DNA from: Hanleya hanleyi
Taxonomy: Eukaryota > Mollusca > Polyplacophora > Lepidopleurida > Hanleyidae
Direction of reading: 5' to 3'
DNA: 64,000 nt
NCBI GenBank assembly: GCA_036873755.1
Contig: JAVTVY010020541.1
Span: forward strand, 1 to 64,000
The notes beneath the pieces were generated by a model, which worked only from the letters and a program-made list of their open reading frames with translations, searched no databases and was not told the DNA's origin. The position numbers and the translations under genes are program-made. Position 1 is the first letter of the stretch. Every line of letters starts with the position of its first letter. Shown one piece after another: positions 8,901 through 19,040 of this stretch.

Positions 8901-11812
8901 ACAAAAGATTTAATTTAAATGTTTTTAAATGCTATTTTCAAAAAAGTATTGAACTTATCATGACTTACTTCATCATTTCCTGTAGAAGACCACTCATCAG
9001 GAAATCAATATCTCAGTTTTATCAATTTTGGTCTAGTTCTCATTCTATTGACATTTAATGGAATATTTCATTACAAAATCGAGCATCTCACAGTTTTAAA
9101 CTTTGAAGTTGATTTAAATGTCAATAAAATAAGAACTAAACGAAAAATGACAAAACCGAGACCCTGATTTCTGTTGCAGTTATCTTTTACAGGAAATGGT
9201 GATGTAAGTTAAGTTTAATACTTTTTTTACTAGCGATTTTTTTTTTTTTTAATTATTTTCAAAGAATTTGAATATCTTCACAACCTAAACATTTTCAGTG
9301 AACACATTTATATATTTGGAATCCTTAAGAAATGCATTTCCAACAAATATTTACATTACCATAGCTATGAGGCATACTTTTAGCTGTATGAAGACAAATT
9401 CTAGAGGATGTGTAAAAGTGTCTGAAGAAGGGCTCAGTATCCTTAAGGGCTTCTACAGTGCTGTGTAACTCACTGCTAAGTTTACTACACATATTTAGTT
9501 GCATACAGTACTCAGTTGCTAGTCCACTCATAAATATTAATGCTATTATTTTTACTTCAGAGATTGGTGTGGGACTGGCAGGTTTTGGTGTGGCTTTCCT
9601 CATACTGGGCGTGCTATTTTTCTTTGATAAGGGATTACTAGCTATTGGAAATGTGAGTAAATTTAAAATCATAATCAGCAACATATTCTTCCTCTCTCAC
9701 TTGTTTTACTTTAATAAATTTATGTACAGTTTTTATTGCGCCCGTAGCTTTAGCTGAGGAAAGCTCGATATAGGAATCTAAATGATGTCTATGGATGTCC
9801 GAAAAAGTTAAATTTTTTCCTGTCCACAGCTTCTCAGCTTCATCTTCTGTCTTCTGAACTAAGTCCAGCCCAACACCCCCCCAACCATCACATATTCTGG
9901 AACTTAGATCATGCTGCACTTATTCAACCCCTGCACTACCTTCAGGAGGATGTCCCCACCCCTGGGGCAGCAAATGTTAAAGTTTTGTCTCCACCAAGCC
10001 CACCCTCTATCTCCAAAACTAACCCTCGCCTGACCCTCATATTGCATTCGAACTTACGTATCTGATATATCTTAAAGAGGTAGTAGCGTCATTTAGAAAA
10101 ATATTCAGCAAATAACATATTTCGATAAAAGTTATTTAGTAGTTGAGATCAACGATGATGAACGTTTTTCTAAGACCTCATTTTTTAATATCACGGGCTT
10201 TAAAATCACACTTTTGACATTCTCTCAAAAACGTGACAGTACCTGCACTCGGCTCCAGTGCCTGAGATGACGTCAAAAAACGCGCATTGGCATTTCGGGC
10301 ATGATGCTTTGCAACGTCATACTCGATCTTAGAACTTTTATTGCACTGTGACGGCTTCTAACATGACGTCATGAACACCTGGTCACGTTATACGACGTCA
10401 TCTCAGTCATTTCCCATTTTATTTGGTTCACTTGACCGAATTGAAGAATCTTACAATATTGGTCCCTATAAGAAATACAAGACTTCACGACTTGAAAATC
10501 TTCTGGCAAATGTTGCAAATGATCATGCTGTTACCCAAATAATTAAAATCACGCTACTACCTCTTTAAAGGAAGTTGAAATTTGTGTGTTGTGTAGTCTC
10601 CAATGTTGGTATAATTCTGCCACCCCTCAATCATGTCAATGAATTGCAACCCCAAAAGGGTTCGATTTATCAGGCTTAATATCCCCATGCATTGGATTAC
10701 TTTCAACTTAATTCCATGTATGAAAAATATCCACTTTTCAGAGAGAATTTCATGTCACGATGCATATCATACTTGGAGTAATCCCAAATTTACACATTCC
10801 ACAAAATAATCACTAATTCTTAGAGTTGTTTTCTGTTTTACCAATATCCAACATTGTGACTGAACTGAAATAAAATGTGTTTATATCTTTTCAGATTTTG
10901 TTCGTCAGTGGACTTGCATTTGTTATAGGATTAGAAAGGACTTTCAGATTTTTCTTTCAAAGGCATAAATTGAAGGCGACAGGCTTTTTTGTGGGAGGAA
11001 TTGTAATAGTTTTAATAGGATGGCCAGTCATAGGAATGTGTCTAGAAATGTATGGATTCTTCCTCCTCTTTAGGTAAGCATCATATTCAATTCCAGCAGT
11101 TTAATCATATAAATGGTTCTTCAAATCAGTACTAACGCTGCCTCCCATTATTCTTATAGAACAGGAAAACACATACTCCTGATCTTATCACAGAATGAAA
11201 GGATGTTTCAAAGGATGACAATCCTTCACAAGATATCTTCAATTGTTTGTACAATTCACTTTAGAAAGCTACATCCCTACACACTAATGTCTACATAGTA
11301 TTCATGGAAGATGAAAGTAGATTTGCATTCACTATTACAACTGTATTTGGAACTATGATGTATTTGGAATGAAATGAGTGTTTGAGAAGTGTTGGACTAA
11401 CTTCATCTCTATGCTTGTATTTCAGTGGCTTCTTTCCAGTAGCTATAAATTTTCTCCGTAGAGTTCCTGTTGTTGGAACATTGTTAACCTTACCCGGTAT
11501 TCGTTCAGTAAGTATGTCTTCTGAGAACTTTCCCAAAGTCTTGCCTGTTAGAATTCAAATTTCAGTTCAGTACTACAACATCAAAAATAATTTCTTGTGC
11601 TAGCAACATGGTTAACTAATTAGAATATAACTTTCTAGTATTTCAATATAAATGACCTTTCATACTTGCCAGTATAGTAGTCTTTAAACTACTAATCACA
11701 CAAATATTTTATTGAATGGATAAACTGGACATCGTCAATTACCTCTAACCTACATTTTTGGATTCATTTGTAGATTGCAGATCGTCTGGGAGAGTCCAAT
11801 TCAATGGTATAG
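2946..11812 (+). CDS. GOLT1: Vesicle transport protein GOT1/GOLT1, five coding exons
   Basis: Joined coding exons are 2946-2970, 9561-9652, 10895-11073, 11426-11507 and 11774-11812. They splice in phase with GT-AG borders into 138 residues, the length I recall for animal GOLT1B. Family landmarks are visible: GVGLAGFG, FFFDKGLLAIGN, GLAFVIGLERTFRFFFQ, ATGFF, GWPVIGM, YGFFLLF, RRVPVVGTLL, LPGIRS and a GESNSMV tail. Four hydrophobic stretches (about residues 10-30, 36-50, 66-86 and 89-110) fit the four membrane helices of Got1 proteins, which act in ER-to-Golgi and endosome-Golgi transport. The residue at the exon 3/4 junction is Ser where I recall Arg in vertebrates. Intron 1 is expanded to 6.6 kb by a LINE. 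Polyadenylation is unclear; AATAAA-like hexamers occur near 11885 and 15287. Confidence 0.93.
3776..3791. repeat. LINE target-site duplication, left copy
   Basis: The 16-bp sequence AACTTTTAGTACTCTT occurs here and again exactly at 8196-8211, bracketing the LINE and its A-rich tail. This is the signature of target-primed reverse transcription. Confidence 0.92.
3823..6177 (+). CDS. LINE ORF2, first part: endonuclease remnant and reverse transcriptase
   Basis: The frame is open from 3792; the ATG at 3823 is internal to the missing N-terminus. The first 150 residues are the C-terminal two thirds of an AP-endonuclease domain (INIYGPN, CGDFN, RYTWRR, LDFFLIS, SDHSGV). The RT follows with GSDGFTTEF, WRPISLLN, VDFEKAFD, GCRQGDPLSP and the catalytic YADD at residues 625-628 (5695-5706), then GLKLN. 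This is the L1-like order of domains. After Ile at 6136-6138 the frame slips and reads into a stop at 6175-6177. A one-base loss in the T run is the simplest explanation. Function: nicking and target-primed cDNA synthesis, now inactive because the endonuclease N-terminus is missing. Confidence 0.9.
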   Translation: MDSLGNFLALDLKIEDLPVTLINIYGPNEDEPDFFEQITRIIDEFNNDVVLICGDFNLIQIPELDTNNYIHINNPNSRNRVLEIKDQIGLVDPFRTLHPTLKRYTWRRRNPLKQARLDFFLISESIIKDIKEVTIESSYRSDHSGVLIKLQVNKFIKGKGLWKFNNSLLTDKKYCERIRQVISDVKQQYAVPVYNQEQINVIGNADIQFTVDDQLFLETLLMTIRGCTISHSTFRKKEKTESEKNLIKDIQHIENMESIPFELLEVKKKELDDIRKQKLYGHFVRSRAQWIVEGEKPSSYFCRLESRNYVNKTIPKLVTNNDIITDQFEILSAAKNFYAGLYCRKEMEEPTRNLDTIRLENITVPILHKNQSEKLEGLLTLQEATNFLKKMKNNRSPGSDGFTTEFLKFFWEDLGMFVVRSINYGYQTGQLSVTQRRGIITCIPKPDKPKQFMKNWRPISLLNVTYKIASGCIAERIKCVLKTLISENQSGFMSGRYIGDNIRLIYDLMHYTEQENVPGLLLLVDFEKAFDTVSWSFISDVLTFFNFGPSIKQWINVFYKNISASVIQNGFLSEFFIVTRGCRQGDPLSPYLFVLCAEILSILTRQNVDIKGIQIGDIEYKINQYADDTTFILDGSAKSVEATLRLLDKFAEISGLKLNTTKTKAIWIGSKKFSKQVFHHRWKLEWGCEQFTLLGIQFSINLAEMVLLNYEPILKNIRSTLRQWSQRILTPIGKITVLKTLIISKLNYMFLAIPNPPDSVIKELNTMFFHFIGTLQLTKSKDPN
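6138..7397 (+). CDS. LINE ORF2, second part: thumb and C-terminal zinc-binding domain
   Basis: In-frame continuation of ORF2 after the one-base frameshift near 6138 (WNSTVDKVKRSQLIQNYENGG follows the RT thumb, as in related elements). Near 6994-7050 the motif CSFC...HVFWDC matches the zinc-binding region found at the C-terminus of many LINE ORF2 proteins. The stop is TAA at 7395-7397. The protein is broken from the preceding RT part, so it is a pseudogene fragment unless the shift is an assembly error. Confidence 0.85.
   Translation, partial: WNSTVDKVKRSQLIQNYENGGLKMVDINNFMLALKSSWIRKLLSGACNWVPLINLSIDGLEYLGDFGANFVPTLMNRCNNVFWRDVLGAWSKVTQKNKPKYIHEIANVNIWKNDDIMVNNTPVYYRHWYEKGVKCVMDLINIEKENKPYFSLEEFIDIYNIKTNFLEYHGVISAIESMKKRLITDVKTKITTVRPYVPFDLHILSKSSKGSKDMYNVLISKSTRPSSQVRWESIMNIQEIKWNEVYQLPFKTTCCSVLQYLQFRINNRILATNCYLKKIGIQDNDLCSFCSDHLETIEHVFWDCEKIRRLWRDIEAWLHTTTNLPIALTAKNIIFGETMTTDFSKILNLIILVTKRYIYKSKFERQSVSILAIQNIITQRYSIEKYISMKKSNLQKFNLLWEPWLHAVTKAENDSDENG
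7398..7753 (+). other. LINE 3' UTR with first poly(A)
   Basis: A non-coding AT-rich stretch after ORF2 ends with an AATAAA hexamer (7709-7714) followed 13 bases later by 26 consecutive A residues (7728-7753). This has the structure of the native LINE 3' end. It includes a short TG/TA-rich microsatellite near 7570-7615. Confidence 0.8.
7754..8195 (+). other. Candidate 3'-transduced segment and second A-rich tail
   Basis: Sequence between the internal poly(A) and the right target-site duplication. It has its own AATAAA at 8147-8152 and ends in an A-rich tail interrupted by C residues (from about 8166). This layout (element, poly(A), non-element DNA, second poly(A), duplication) is what is expected when transcription reads through the weak LINE signal into flanking DNA of the source locus. 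Confidence 0.7.
8196..8211. repeat. LINE target-site duplication, right copy
   Basis: Exact repeat of 3776-3791 directly after the A-rich tail. Confidence 0.92.
8212..9560 (+). other. Remainder of GOLT1 intron 1; no gene seen
   Basis: AT-rich, stop-dense intronic DNA between the LINE and exon 2, ending with a polypyrimidine-poor acceptor (tttacttcag). No further element termini were recognised. Confidence 0.5.
9561..9652 (+). CDS. GOLT1: GOLT1 coding exon 2
   Basis: Starts AG after acceptor ttcag and ends AAT before donor gtgagt. It encodes the end of Lys9 and residues 10-39, from IGVGLAGFG through FFFDKGLLAIGN: the first membrane helix and start of the second. Confidence 0.92.
10076..10564. 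mobile_element. 489-bp MITE with TTAA target duplications
   Basis: In GOLT1 intron 2. Both ends carry AGAGGTAGTAGCGT as inverted repeats, and both are flanked by TTAA (10072-10075 and 10565-10568), the target duplication of piggyBac-type transposases. No coding capacity is visible, so it is non-autonomous. The interior holds several GACGTCA motifs (near 10266, 10361 and 10396). Confidence 0.75.
10895..11073 (+). CDS. GOLT1: GOLT1 coding exon 3
   Basis: Follows acceptor cttttcag and ends AG before donor gtaagc. It encodes residues 40-98, including GLERTFRFFFQRHK and GWPVIGM. The final AG pairs with T of exon 4 to give Ser99. Confidence 0.93.
11426..11507 (+). CDS. GOLT1: GOLT1 coding exon 4
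   Basis: Follows acceptor gtatttcag and ends TCA before donor gtaagt. It encodes GFFPVAINFLRRVPVVGTLL and LPGIRS (residues 100-126). Confidence 0.92.
11774..11812 (+). CDS. GOLT1: GOLT1 coding exon 5 with stop
   Basis: After acceptor catttgtag it encodes IADRLGESNSMV and TAG. The GESNxMV ending is the family's conserved C-terminus, which confirms this short exon. Confidence 0.9.
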   Translation: MADRLGESNSMV

Positions 11813-14226
11813 TGCCCAAATTTAGATGAAAACATTTGCTCATGTACAATAATAGGTGACACTCATCTCCGATTCAAATGGCAAATAAATGAGTGTTTAC
11901 TACATATGTGTCAAAAGTGGTTTAAGTCCATGGGGCACAATACACAAACTTGGCACCAAAGTATTAGTAGAACAGTTGTCCAAAATTTATTTGACTCTGA
12001 TGAGGCAATGGATGAGTTGCCCAAATGTATTGGATGTTTCCACAATGCAGACAGGAGTTTTCTCTCACCGTTCAATCCGGATGGCAAACTTTGTCTTCCA
12101 TTTATCTGGATATCTATGCTATTATTATCCTGACCATCATGACTTTGTCATGTGTTTCTCTTGCTCATGTCAAGTTCTGAAATTGACTGACTAAACATGT
12201 AATGAGATTACATCCAGGGTAACGTTCATTTTGTGAATAGGGGACCTACATACCAGTTGTAACAGGAGATATCCACCTGCAAAAAGGAGAGAAAACATAA
12301 TTTCTGGATTCTCATCCTCGAAGATGAACATATTGAATGAAGCAAATAAATGATGCTCGGGTTGAAAGAGAAGTATATTTACTGCTAGTATCACCTGTCC
12401 AGGTACACAAATGTGATATCCATTTTGTGTAACCAGGCTAGCAGTTTTCAATAATGTAAATTATTCATTTATATAATTATATATGCATATAATTTTCTAA
12501 CTCTTGTAAAAATGTTTTAACAACATTTTTCAACCTTGGAGAAATATGAAATATTCCTCCTTTAAATTGCTCACTGCTTTATCAGTGGGAACTATATTTG
12601 TGGGAGATATTGAGCCAAAAATCTAACTGACATAGACGGGACAATGGCAATCCCAATATGCTGTTCTACCATGCTGTTTTCATACTGCAGTGATTCCAGC
12701 TGTTTGGGTAGTAGTTTTGACAGTTCTTCACCACGATTTGCCACTGTGATAAGCACTACATAAAGCAACCCAGACTGTCGGTGCCTAATCACTGGAGCTT
12801 GAAAACCAGCAGTATAACATCATTATTATATGATCATGTCTGGATAAATGCTTGTGTAGAAAGAGTGGATATCAGAATCATGCTTAGTGAAAATGTATAC
12901 AGGTCTCCCTTGAAGTAAATTTTTCTATAGCTGGGAGGTATAAATGGAAGAAGATGCAAGAAAATGTTTTTGATAAAACCTACGGGCACAAGTTCATAAC
13001 TTGTCTTCATACATCATATATACTTCATAATAAATCATCCTCGCAAACCAGTCTATCGATCGATTGGTTAGGATGAATACACTGGTTTGGTTAGTTACCC
13101 ATTCCAGTTCTGGATATAAATAGATCAAGGGATTTCTTCTATAAATCAAACCAATCAGTGAACGGGCTAAGCTTGCTGATTATGCCAATCCACTGTGATG
13201 TTTGAGATGTGACAGGTTTGAATTTCATGAATGGGCAATCTACTTTGATGTCCAGCTGAAATAGACATCGGAAGTCAAAGCAAAGACCACAGACTTGGGA
13301 TACCGACATGCTGATTCAAAACAAGCATGGGAGATGAAATGTACGAGATTGTATAATAGAGGCATCGACTCGAACTCATTCAAATCACCAAAAATGTCCA
13401 GGTTACCTGGACTTGTGAAAATGTAATTAACCTGCTTGTCAACTTGAAAAAATAGGTCAAAATGCTACTACTTATATTTGTGCTGTGTATGTTTATCAAA
13501 AGTCAATTACTAGATTTTGCTTCCTGGCCATGTACAGCCTGTTTTGTGGTCATGGGTGGACTTTTATCACAGTTACCAAATATTTGTTACCAACTTACAA
13601 ATACCATGTATGTTTTATCACTTCCACATTTCCTTTTGTACAAGACCAGCTTGAATAGTATGTCATCTGTTCATGACATCTATTGATTGTATATAACGAT
13701 CAAACAGAATACCACTTGGCACACAGTGTGTATAGGAGTTGGGCACTTTTATATTTCATGTATCCGATTCCTATGTTGACACAAAGCCCAATCTAAAATG
13801 TTACTTTTTATTTTAATTTCTATAATTGGTAATGTATACTGAGATTATGTGTACTCATGGTCTGTCTGTTAGTTAATTCAAACTGAGTAATCTCTCTCTC
13901 TATTCTCTCACAGGATATGGCTTAACCTCATGCATGCAGTTCTACACTAACATTGCTAGCTGTCAGTAAGTAACATCATCCAACTGGTTATGGTGTTTAC
14001 GATGTTGCATTTAATTGTTGTAAGCATACAGGTATAAATGTGATGGAAGTAGGTGTGTGCTTCTGAGAGGAGTGGGAGGGTTTGTGTCCATAAAATATGT
14101 ATGCCTCAAAACCAAAATACTGGACCGTCCACTCTGTAGGCTGAATTCGATGTGATATACATGGAGCTGAATTTTAACATTCTGATCCCCTCTCTTCCCT
14201 CCCTCTTCAAGCATATATACTTATGT
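11813..14226 (+). other. GOLT1 3' UTR and downstream DNA; no gene recognised
   Basis: Begins with the GOLT1 3' UTR of unknown extent. Open frames here (for example 11889-12194 and 12592-12792 minus) lack domains and splice context. A CT-rich tract followed by cacag near 13905-13917 looks like an acceptor but leads to a stop-rich stretch. Confidence 0.4.
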
Positions 14227-14294
14227 ATAAATGAGTAACAACGGGTGGCACCTTTGAGACTAAGTTGAAGTGCCACCTTTTGTTATTCATTTAT
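14227..14294. repeat. 68-bp near-perfect hairpin
   Basis: The arm ATAAATGAGTAACAA...GGTGGCAC pairs with GTGCCACC...TTGTTATTCATTTAT across a loop of about 20 nt. It may be a tiny foldback element or a structured RNA signal. Confidence 0.55.
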
Positions 14295-16097
14295 ACTGCA
14301 CACTAACACAGCTAAACCCGATTTCTATTATACTTTATGGATGTCATCCATAAAATATGTATCATGTCCTCATAAGAATCTGCAGAACTATAAACATTCG
14401 GAGCAAACCTGCATGAATGTCAAATGTATATTTTCATCACCCATCATTGATCAATGTTCCCATAGTTAATAAAGGTTAAACCTTAATTCTCTCTCTCTCT
14501 CTGCTAATACTACAGCTAGAGGGATTCTACTGCAATCAAATGATCATGATGATGGCTAAAGGGATTGGTGGCTGGTAATATTGAAATACTATATATTAAA
14601 AAAAACCTGCACCCCTGCCACAAACAACCCCACCTCTTCCCTCTCCTCTTCTGGTCCACCACACTCTCCTTCTCTTCTGGTAACTCCAAATTTGATTTAG
14701 TCAAGGGTAGAATTTCATCTTTGGTTCCATTGTTGCTTATGTAATAGTTGGAGATATTTAGGTGACTGGGACTTGCTATCATAAATGTTGACAGTTCTCA
14801 TCATTTGAAACAGTTCCACTACATTGGATCTGATGTTGGATAGTGAAGAACATAAGATAACTATATTTCCAATTAAATATTGTCTGTCGAATTCCATTTA
14901 TTCCTCATCAACGTTGCAAACTTGCAGGCTTTCAACATTGCACTCAAATAACTATGCATCAATTCCTCCCAAGATAACCTGTCTGAATGATCAGATATCA
15001 TTGTGTCCCGATATTTTTTGAGGATATTTATCATGCTTCAATGGAGATGTCATTTTTGCTTTTTTTCATTTAGGTAGACCTGTGTCATGTCAACAAATGG
15101 TGTACGTGTATCTTTGAATACCAACGTCATATCACTGGATTTTCATTTTGTTTCATTTAGTTTCAGTTCCTTGTATATTTGTAGAACTCTCACTATGTAC
15201 ATACGAAGTATACATTTAGCATTGTATGTTCTCTACGCTGTCGTTCAGATATAAAGTATGTAATTTGTATTTAACAAATGATTTCAATAAAACATCAATG
15301 TATATATACACACCATAATACCAGATGTTCCATTTTTATTGGTGTTTCTTGCAGTTTTTTGTTGCACAACTTTGGTCAAAATGGTTATATGAGAAGAAGT
15401 TAACGGACTTCTGATTGTATATAGGTGATTGATAACTTTATTCAGTCGCATCATCTCTATAGTTATGGTTCGTCTGACAAAGTCGAGACATGACAGAAGA
15501 CGAAGACGGAGAGCAGCCGCTATCAACAGCATTCGTGATCTCCTGACCTTTCCGAATATGCCCATATTTCAGAGACTTAAACGCTAGGCAGCATGTGTAA
15601 CCAAGTTTACATGACTTAGTTCGTTCCGAAGCAAACAAAGCCATGTAAACTTGGCTAGGCAGTGTGTCGTATATTTCTTCCCAGATATTTTTGTGCTTTT
15701 CAATCTCATGATTAAAGACAGATTCCGGCCAGAATGAACCAGAAGTTTTAAGACCTCCCTTGTATTTGAAACTGGTGAACTGGATGAGCAGCAGGTGTTT
15801 TGTACCATGTCTGTTGCCACAAGGGGAAGATTAATTTCATCTACATGATGGCTGTATAGGGCTAGTCACACCTGTCCAGCTAATCATATTGCAGTTAGTT
15901 ATATCGTCGCTATATGGCCGAAATACTGCTGAACTCTACGTTAAACCCAATTCAATCCTTCAAATTATGATGCCGCCGGGAATTTAGATAAAGTGTCCAG
16001 GTAGTGGATTCCACGAGAAAATAAAGTGGGAAGTGTGGCCAATTTTTGTGAATCTGAATGGGTTCTAATAATGATATACGATGTATATAAATGTTTT
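14295..16097. other. Non-coding AT-rich DNA with SINE-like tail at 15905-15958
   Basis: No gene is supported. At 15905-15958 the stretch containing TATGGCCGAAATACTGCTGA and ACGTTAAACCCAATTCA resembles the 3' end of a repeat I recall as very common in gastropod genomes. A hairpin with CCAAGTTTACATG arms lies at 15601-15654. AATAAA near 15287 could be a distal poly(A) signal for GOLT1. Confidence 0.4.
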
Positions 16098-16302
16098 GCA
16101 GATCCACTCTACAGGACTGTGTTTCAAGTCAATCAAACAATGGTGATTAATCGTTTCCACACGATACCGTATACCACTGTACACCGCTATACCTATGTAC
16201 AGTAATATACGGTAGCGTGTGGTAACAACATCAATTAATCAGCTTTGTTTTATTAATCAGCATTGTTTGATTGATTCGAGAGACGGTCTGTGGCAGATCT
16301 GC
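16098..16302. mobile_element. 205-bp hairpin MITE-like element
   Basis: The two halves are inverted repeats: GCAGATC at both outer ends, AATCAAACAATG/CATTGTTTGATT inside, and CCACACGATACCGTAT against ATACGGTAGCGTGTGG near the middle. No coding capacity. Target duplications were not identified. Confidence 0.5.
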
Positions 16303-16845
16303 GCGCTAGGCTCTTAAAATTATCGGCGCATGTAGTGTGGACTTGTGAAGGCTGCTTTAGTGAGGGCCATATTTTGGGAAGATCGTGACACGCTGGGCCA
16401 AAGCACCAAACTTGGCACACCCATCACTTGAGACCTGTAGAACAATATCAGAAGGGGTGTCCGCTGCTCTAGGCTCTGTGATGCCCTCTGACCCCCCAAA
16501 GGGCATCTGAGTGACAATATTGTTATTCAAAGAATAGTTAGCCTCGTTATTTTTATTATCCTTCAGGCTGGGAAGCTGAAACTTGCCACACTGTATCACT
16601 GGTGCAAGCGCTACCAGAAATGTCACAAAATCCAAGATGGCAGCCATGATGACATCATTTTTCAAAAATAAGCGATTTTGTGGACGATAGTAGTATATAT
16701 TACTGATTTAAACTCAGGTTGACCTCATTAATTGTTCCCCGGGTAAAATTTGAGGTGGAACTTGATCATGTGATCGTTGGGGAGGAAAACTACCTTCAAC
16801 ACAGAAGAGTTCCAATCTAGGGGGGAGGTAAAGGGCCCCTGGGCA
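16303..16845. other. No gene recognised; possible old repeat
   Basis: A minus-strand open frame (16357-16665) begins in a stretch with CCAAGATGGCAGCC. The similar CAAGATGGCGGCC occurs near 28041, so this may be repeat DNA. No domain or signal identifies a gene. Confidence 0.3.
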
Positions 16846-16996
16846 TGTATTCTTCCGCGGTGATGCGGTCTGGTGGTGATGCGGTCGCGGGAAAAAGCTT
16901 CCGCGGAGAAAAAGTAGTCCCCAGACTTCAAATACGCTGCATGGTCCGATTGGGTCGAGTGCGGTATCAAAGTGAAGCATTCGTGAAGGGGCATCC
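16846..16996. repeat. Element A left terminal inverted repeat
   Basis: Matches the inverted right end at about 27810-27961 through CCGCGGTGATGCGGTC, the GCGGGAAAAAGCTTCCGCGG block, AAAGTAGTCCCCAG and GGTATCAAAGTGAAGCATTC. Related ends occur at 40319, 52367 and, eroded, near 48825. Confidence 0.75.
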
Positions 16997-17004
16997 AGTC
17001 ATGG

Positions 17005-17530
17005 GTGGGTGTATGTAAAATTAGGATTTTTTCCCGAAACTATAAAAGCGGAACATGGACTTTACCCCTAAAATAGGGGAAAACACTTATCAACCCTAGC
17101 CAAAAGGGCTAATATCGGTCCCTGGGCTTATTGGGACCTGCCTATCAAGTCAATGGGGTGGGTGCATGTAAAATTAGGATTTTTTCCCGAAAATATAAAA
17201 AGCGGAACACGGACTTTTACCCCTAAAATAGGGGAAAACCCCTATCAACCCTAGCCAAAAGGGCTAATATCGGTCCCCGGGCTTATCGGGGCCTGCCTAT
17301 CAAGTCAATGGGGTGGGTGCATGTAAAATTAGGATTTTTTCCCGAAACTATAAAAAGCGGAACACGGACTTTACCCCTAAAATAGGGGAAAACCCGTATC
17401 ACCTCTAGCCAAAAGGGCTAATATCGGTCCCCGGGCTTATCGGGGTCTGCCTATCAAGTCAATGGGGTGGGTGCATGTAAAATTAGGATTTTTTTCCGAA
17501 AATATAAAAAGCGGAACTCGGACTTGTACA
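17005..17530. repeat. Tandem array, about 147-151-bp unit, 3.5 copies
   Basis: Units start near 17005, 17157, 17308 and 17458. Each has GGGTGCATGTAAAATTAGG, AAAAGCGGAACACGGACTTT, a CCCCTAAAATAGGGG palindrome, CTAGCCAAAAGGGCTA and a CCCGGGCTTATCGGG stretch. Non-coding. Confidence 0.85.
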
Positions 17531-17544
17531 ATATACAATATAAG

Positions 17545-18160
17545 GCAAAAATCACCGAGGTCTGTATATAGGCTCATACTGGCTATATGGGGGGAGGGGT
17601 GGTCAAAAAATTTGGTGGACTTTACTATGGGTTGTGGGGTCTCGTTTTTCTCGTCTCGCCGAGAAAAAGACAATGGGAGGGGTCCCGGAGCGAATGGGTG
17701 AAATTTTTGGGAAAAGTCACCGAGGTCTGTATATAGGATCATACTGGCTATATGGGGGGAGGGGTGGTCAATTTTTTTGTGGGCTTTACTATGGCTTGTG
17801 GGGTCTCGTTTTTCTCGTCTCGCCAAGAAAATGACAATGGGAAGGGTCCCGGAGCGAATCGGTGAAATTTTTGGGAAAAGTCACCGAGGTCTGTATATAG
17901 GCTCATACTGGCTATATGGGGGGAGGGGTGGTCAAATTTTTTTGTGGGCTTTACTATGGCTTGTGGGGTCTCGTTTTTCTCGTCTCGCCGAGAAAAACAC
18001 AATGGGAGGGGTCCCGGAGCGAATCGGTGAAATTTTTGGGAAAAGTACCGGGTAGGCCTGTATATAGGCCTGTAGGCTGGCTATATGGGGGTATAGGTTC
18101 AACCTGGGAAATTCACACACGTTCATTGTGATATGGGTTGCTTGGATTTGTTTTTCACGT
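17545..18160. repeat. Tandem array, about 163-165-bp unit
   Basis: Units start near 17552, 17717 and 17880 with a diverged fourth. Each contains CACCGAGGTCTGTATATAGG, GGGGAGGGGTGGTC, TCTCGTTTTTCTCGTCTCGC and GTCCCGGAGCGAA. Open frames across it on both strands are repeat translations, not genes. Confidence 0.85.
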
Positions 18161-18640
18161 CTCGTCATTTAGAACACGATGGGAAGGGTCTCGGAGCGCA
18201 ACGGTGAAATTTTTGGAATTGACCGAGGCCTGGGTAGGCTCATATAGACCCATACAGGCTATCGGGGTATAGGCCCATACTGGGTGGACGTTTTGGGGTC
18301 TAGGTGAGCCCCTAATGATCCTATGGTGTCGTGTGAGGTCTTATTTTGAAGCTCTCGTGGAGGAGCATCCGACTGGTAGTTCGTCCGTTTTCAATATTCT
18401 GCGCATGCGCAGTCTGGTCGTAGTATAGAAAGCAGGCATTTTGGGGGGTATGTGGGTGTGTGTTTGGGGTAGAGATGGACCGCTATGGGTCCGAATGGGT
18501 CGTCGAAGGTGTCAAAGTGAAGCCTGTGTGGGGTAGAGCCAGAGTGGCGTGTTTTTAAATGCAAGTCGCGTCAAACTGCGCATGCGCAGTTGGTTGTAGT
18601 AAGTAAAGTGGCCATTTTGGAGCAGTGCAGGAAGGTATTT
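18161..18640. repeat. Module pair with NRF1-like palindromes
   Basis: Two diverged modules, each with a TGCGCATGCGCA palindrome (near 18404 and 18578), GGTAGAGATGGACCGCTATG and TCGTCGAAGGTGTCAAAGTG. They share the module backbone of the adjacent CRE array. Confidence 0.75.
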
Positions 18641-19035
18641 GGTGTCGAGATGGACCATCCTTGGTCCGAATGCGTCCTGGGAGGTGTCATTTTGTAGCTC
18701 TCGGGGTGTACATCCCGATTTGAGGGATGTTCACGTCATCTGTGACGTTATTGGTGACGTCATCAGTACGAGTAGTAGCCAAAGTGAACATTTTGGGGCA
18801 GTGAAGTAAGGTATTTGGGTAGAAATGGACCACTATTGGTCCGAATGCGTTCTGCGAGGTGTCATCTTGTAGCTTTCGGGGTGTACATCCCGATTTGAGG
18901 GATGTTCGCGTCATCTGTGACGTCATCGGTGACGTCATCAGTAGGAGTAGTAGCGAAAGTGTACATTTTGGGGCAGTGAAGGAAGGTATTTGGGGTAGAG
19001 AGGGACCATCCTTGATCCGCCTGCGTCCTGTGGGG
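18640..19035 (-). repeat. CRE-rich tandem array, 176-bp type, about 2.2 copies
   Basis: Reverse orientation of the array at 25190-26150. Each unit has two TGACGTCA/TGACGTTA-like sites separated by ATTGG or TCGG, plus the GGACCATCCTTGGTCCGAATG segment. Confidence 0.8.
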
Positions 19036-19040
19036 TGTGC

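Noticed and set aside
17437..18168. Frames of 70-130 codons on both strands
   Set aside because: Translations of the 147-bp and 165-bp arrays.
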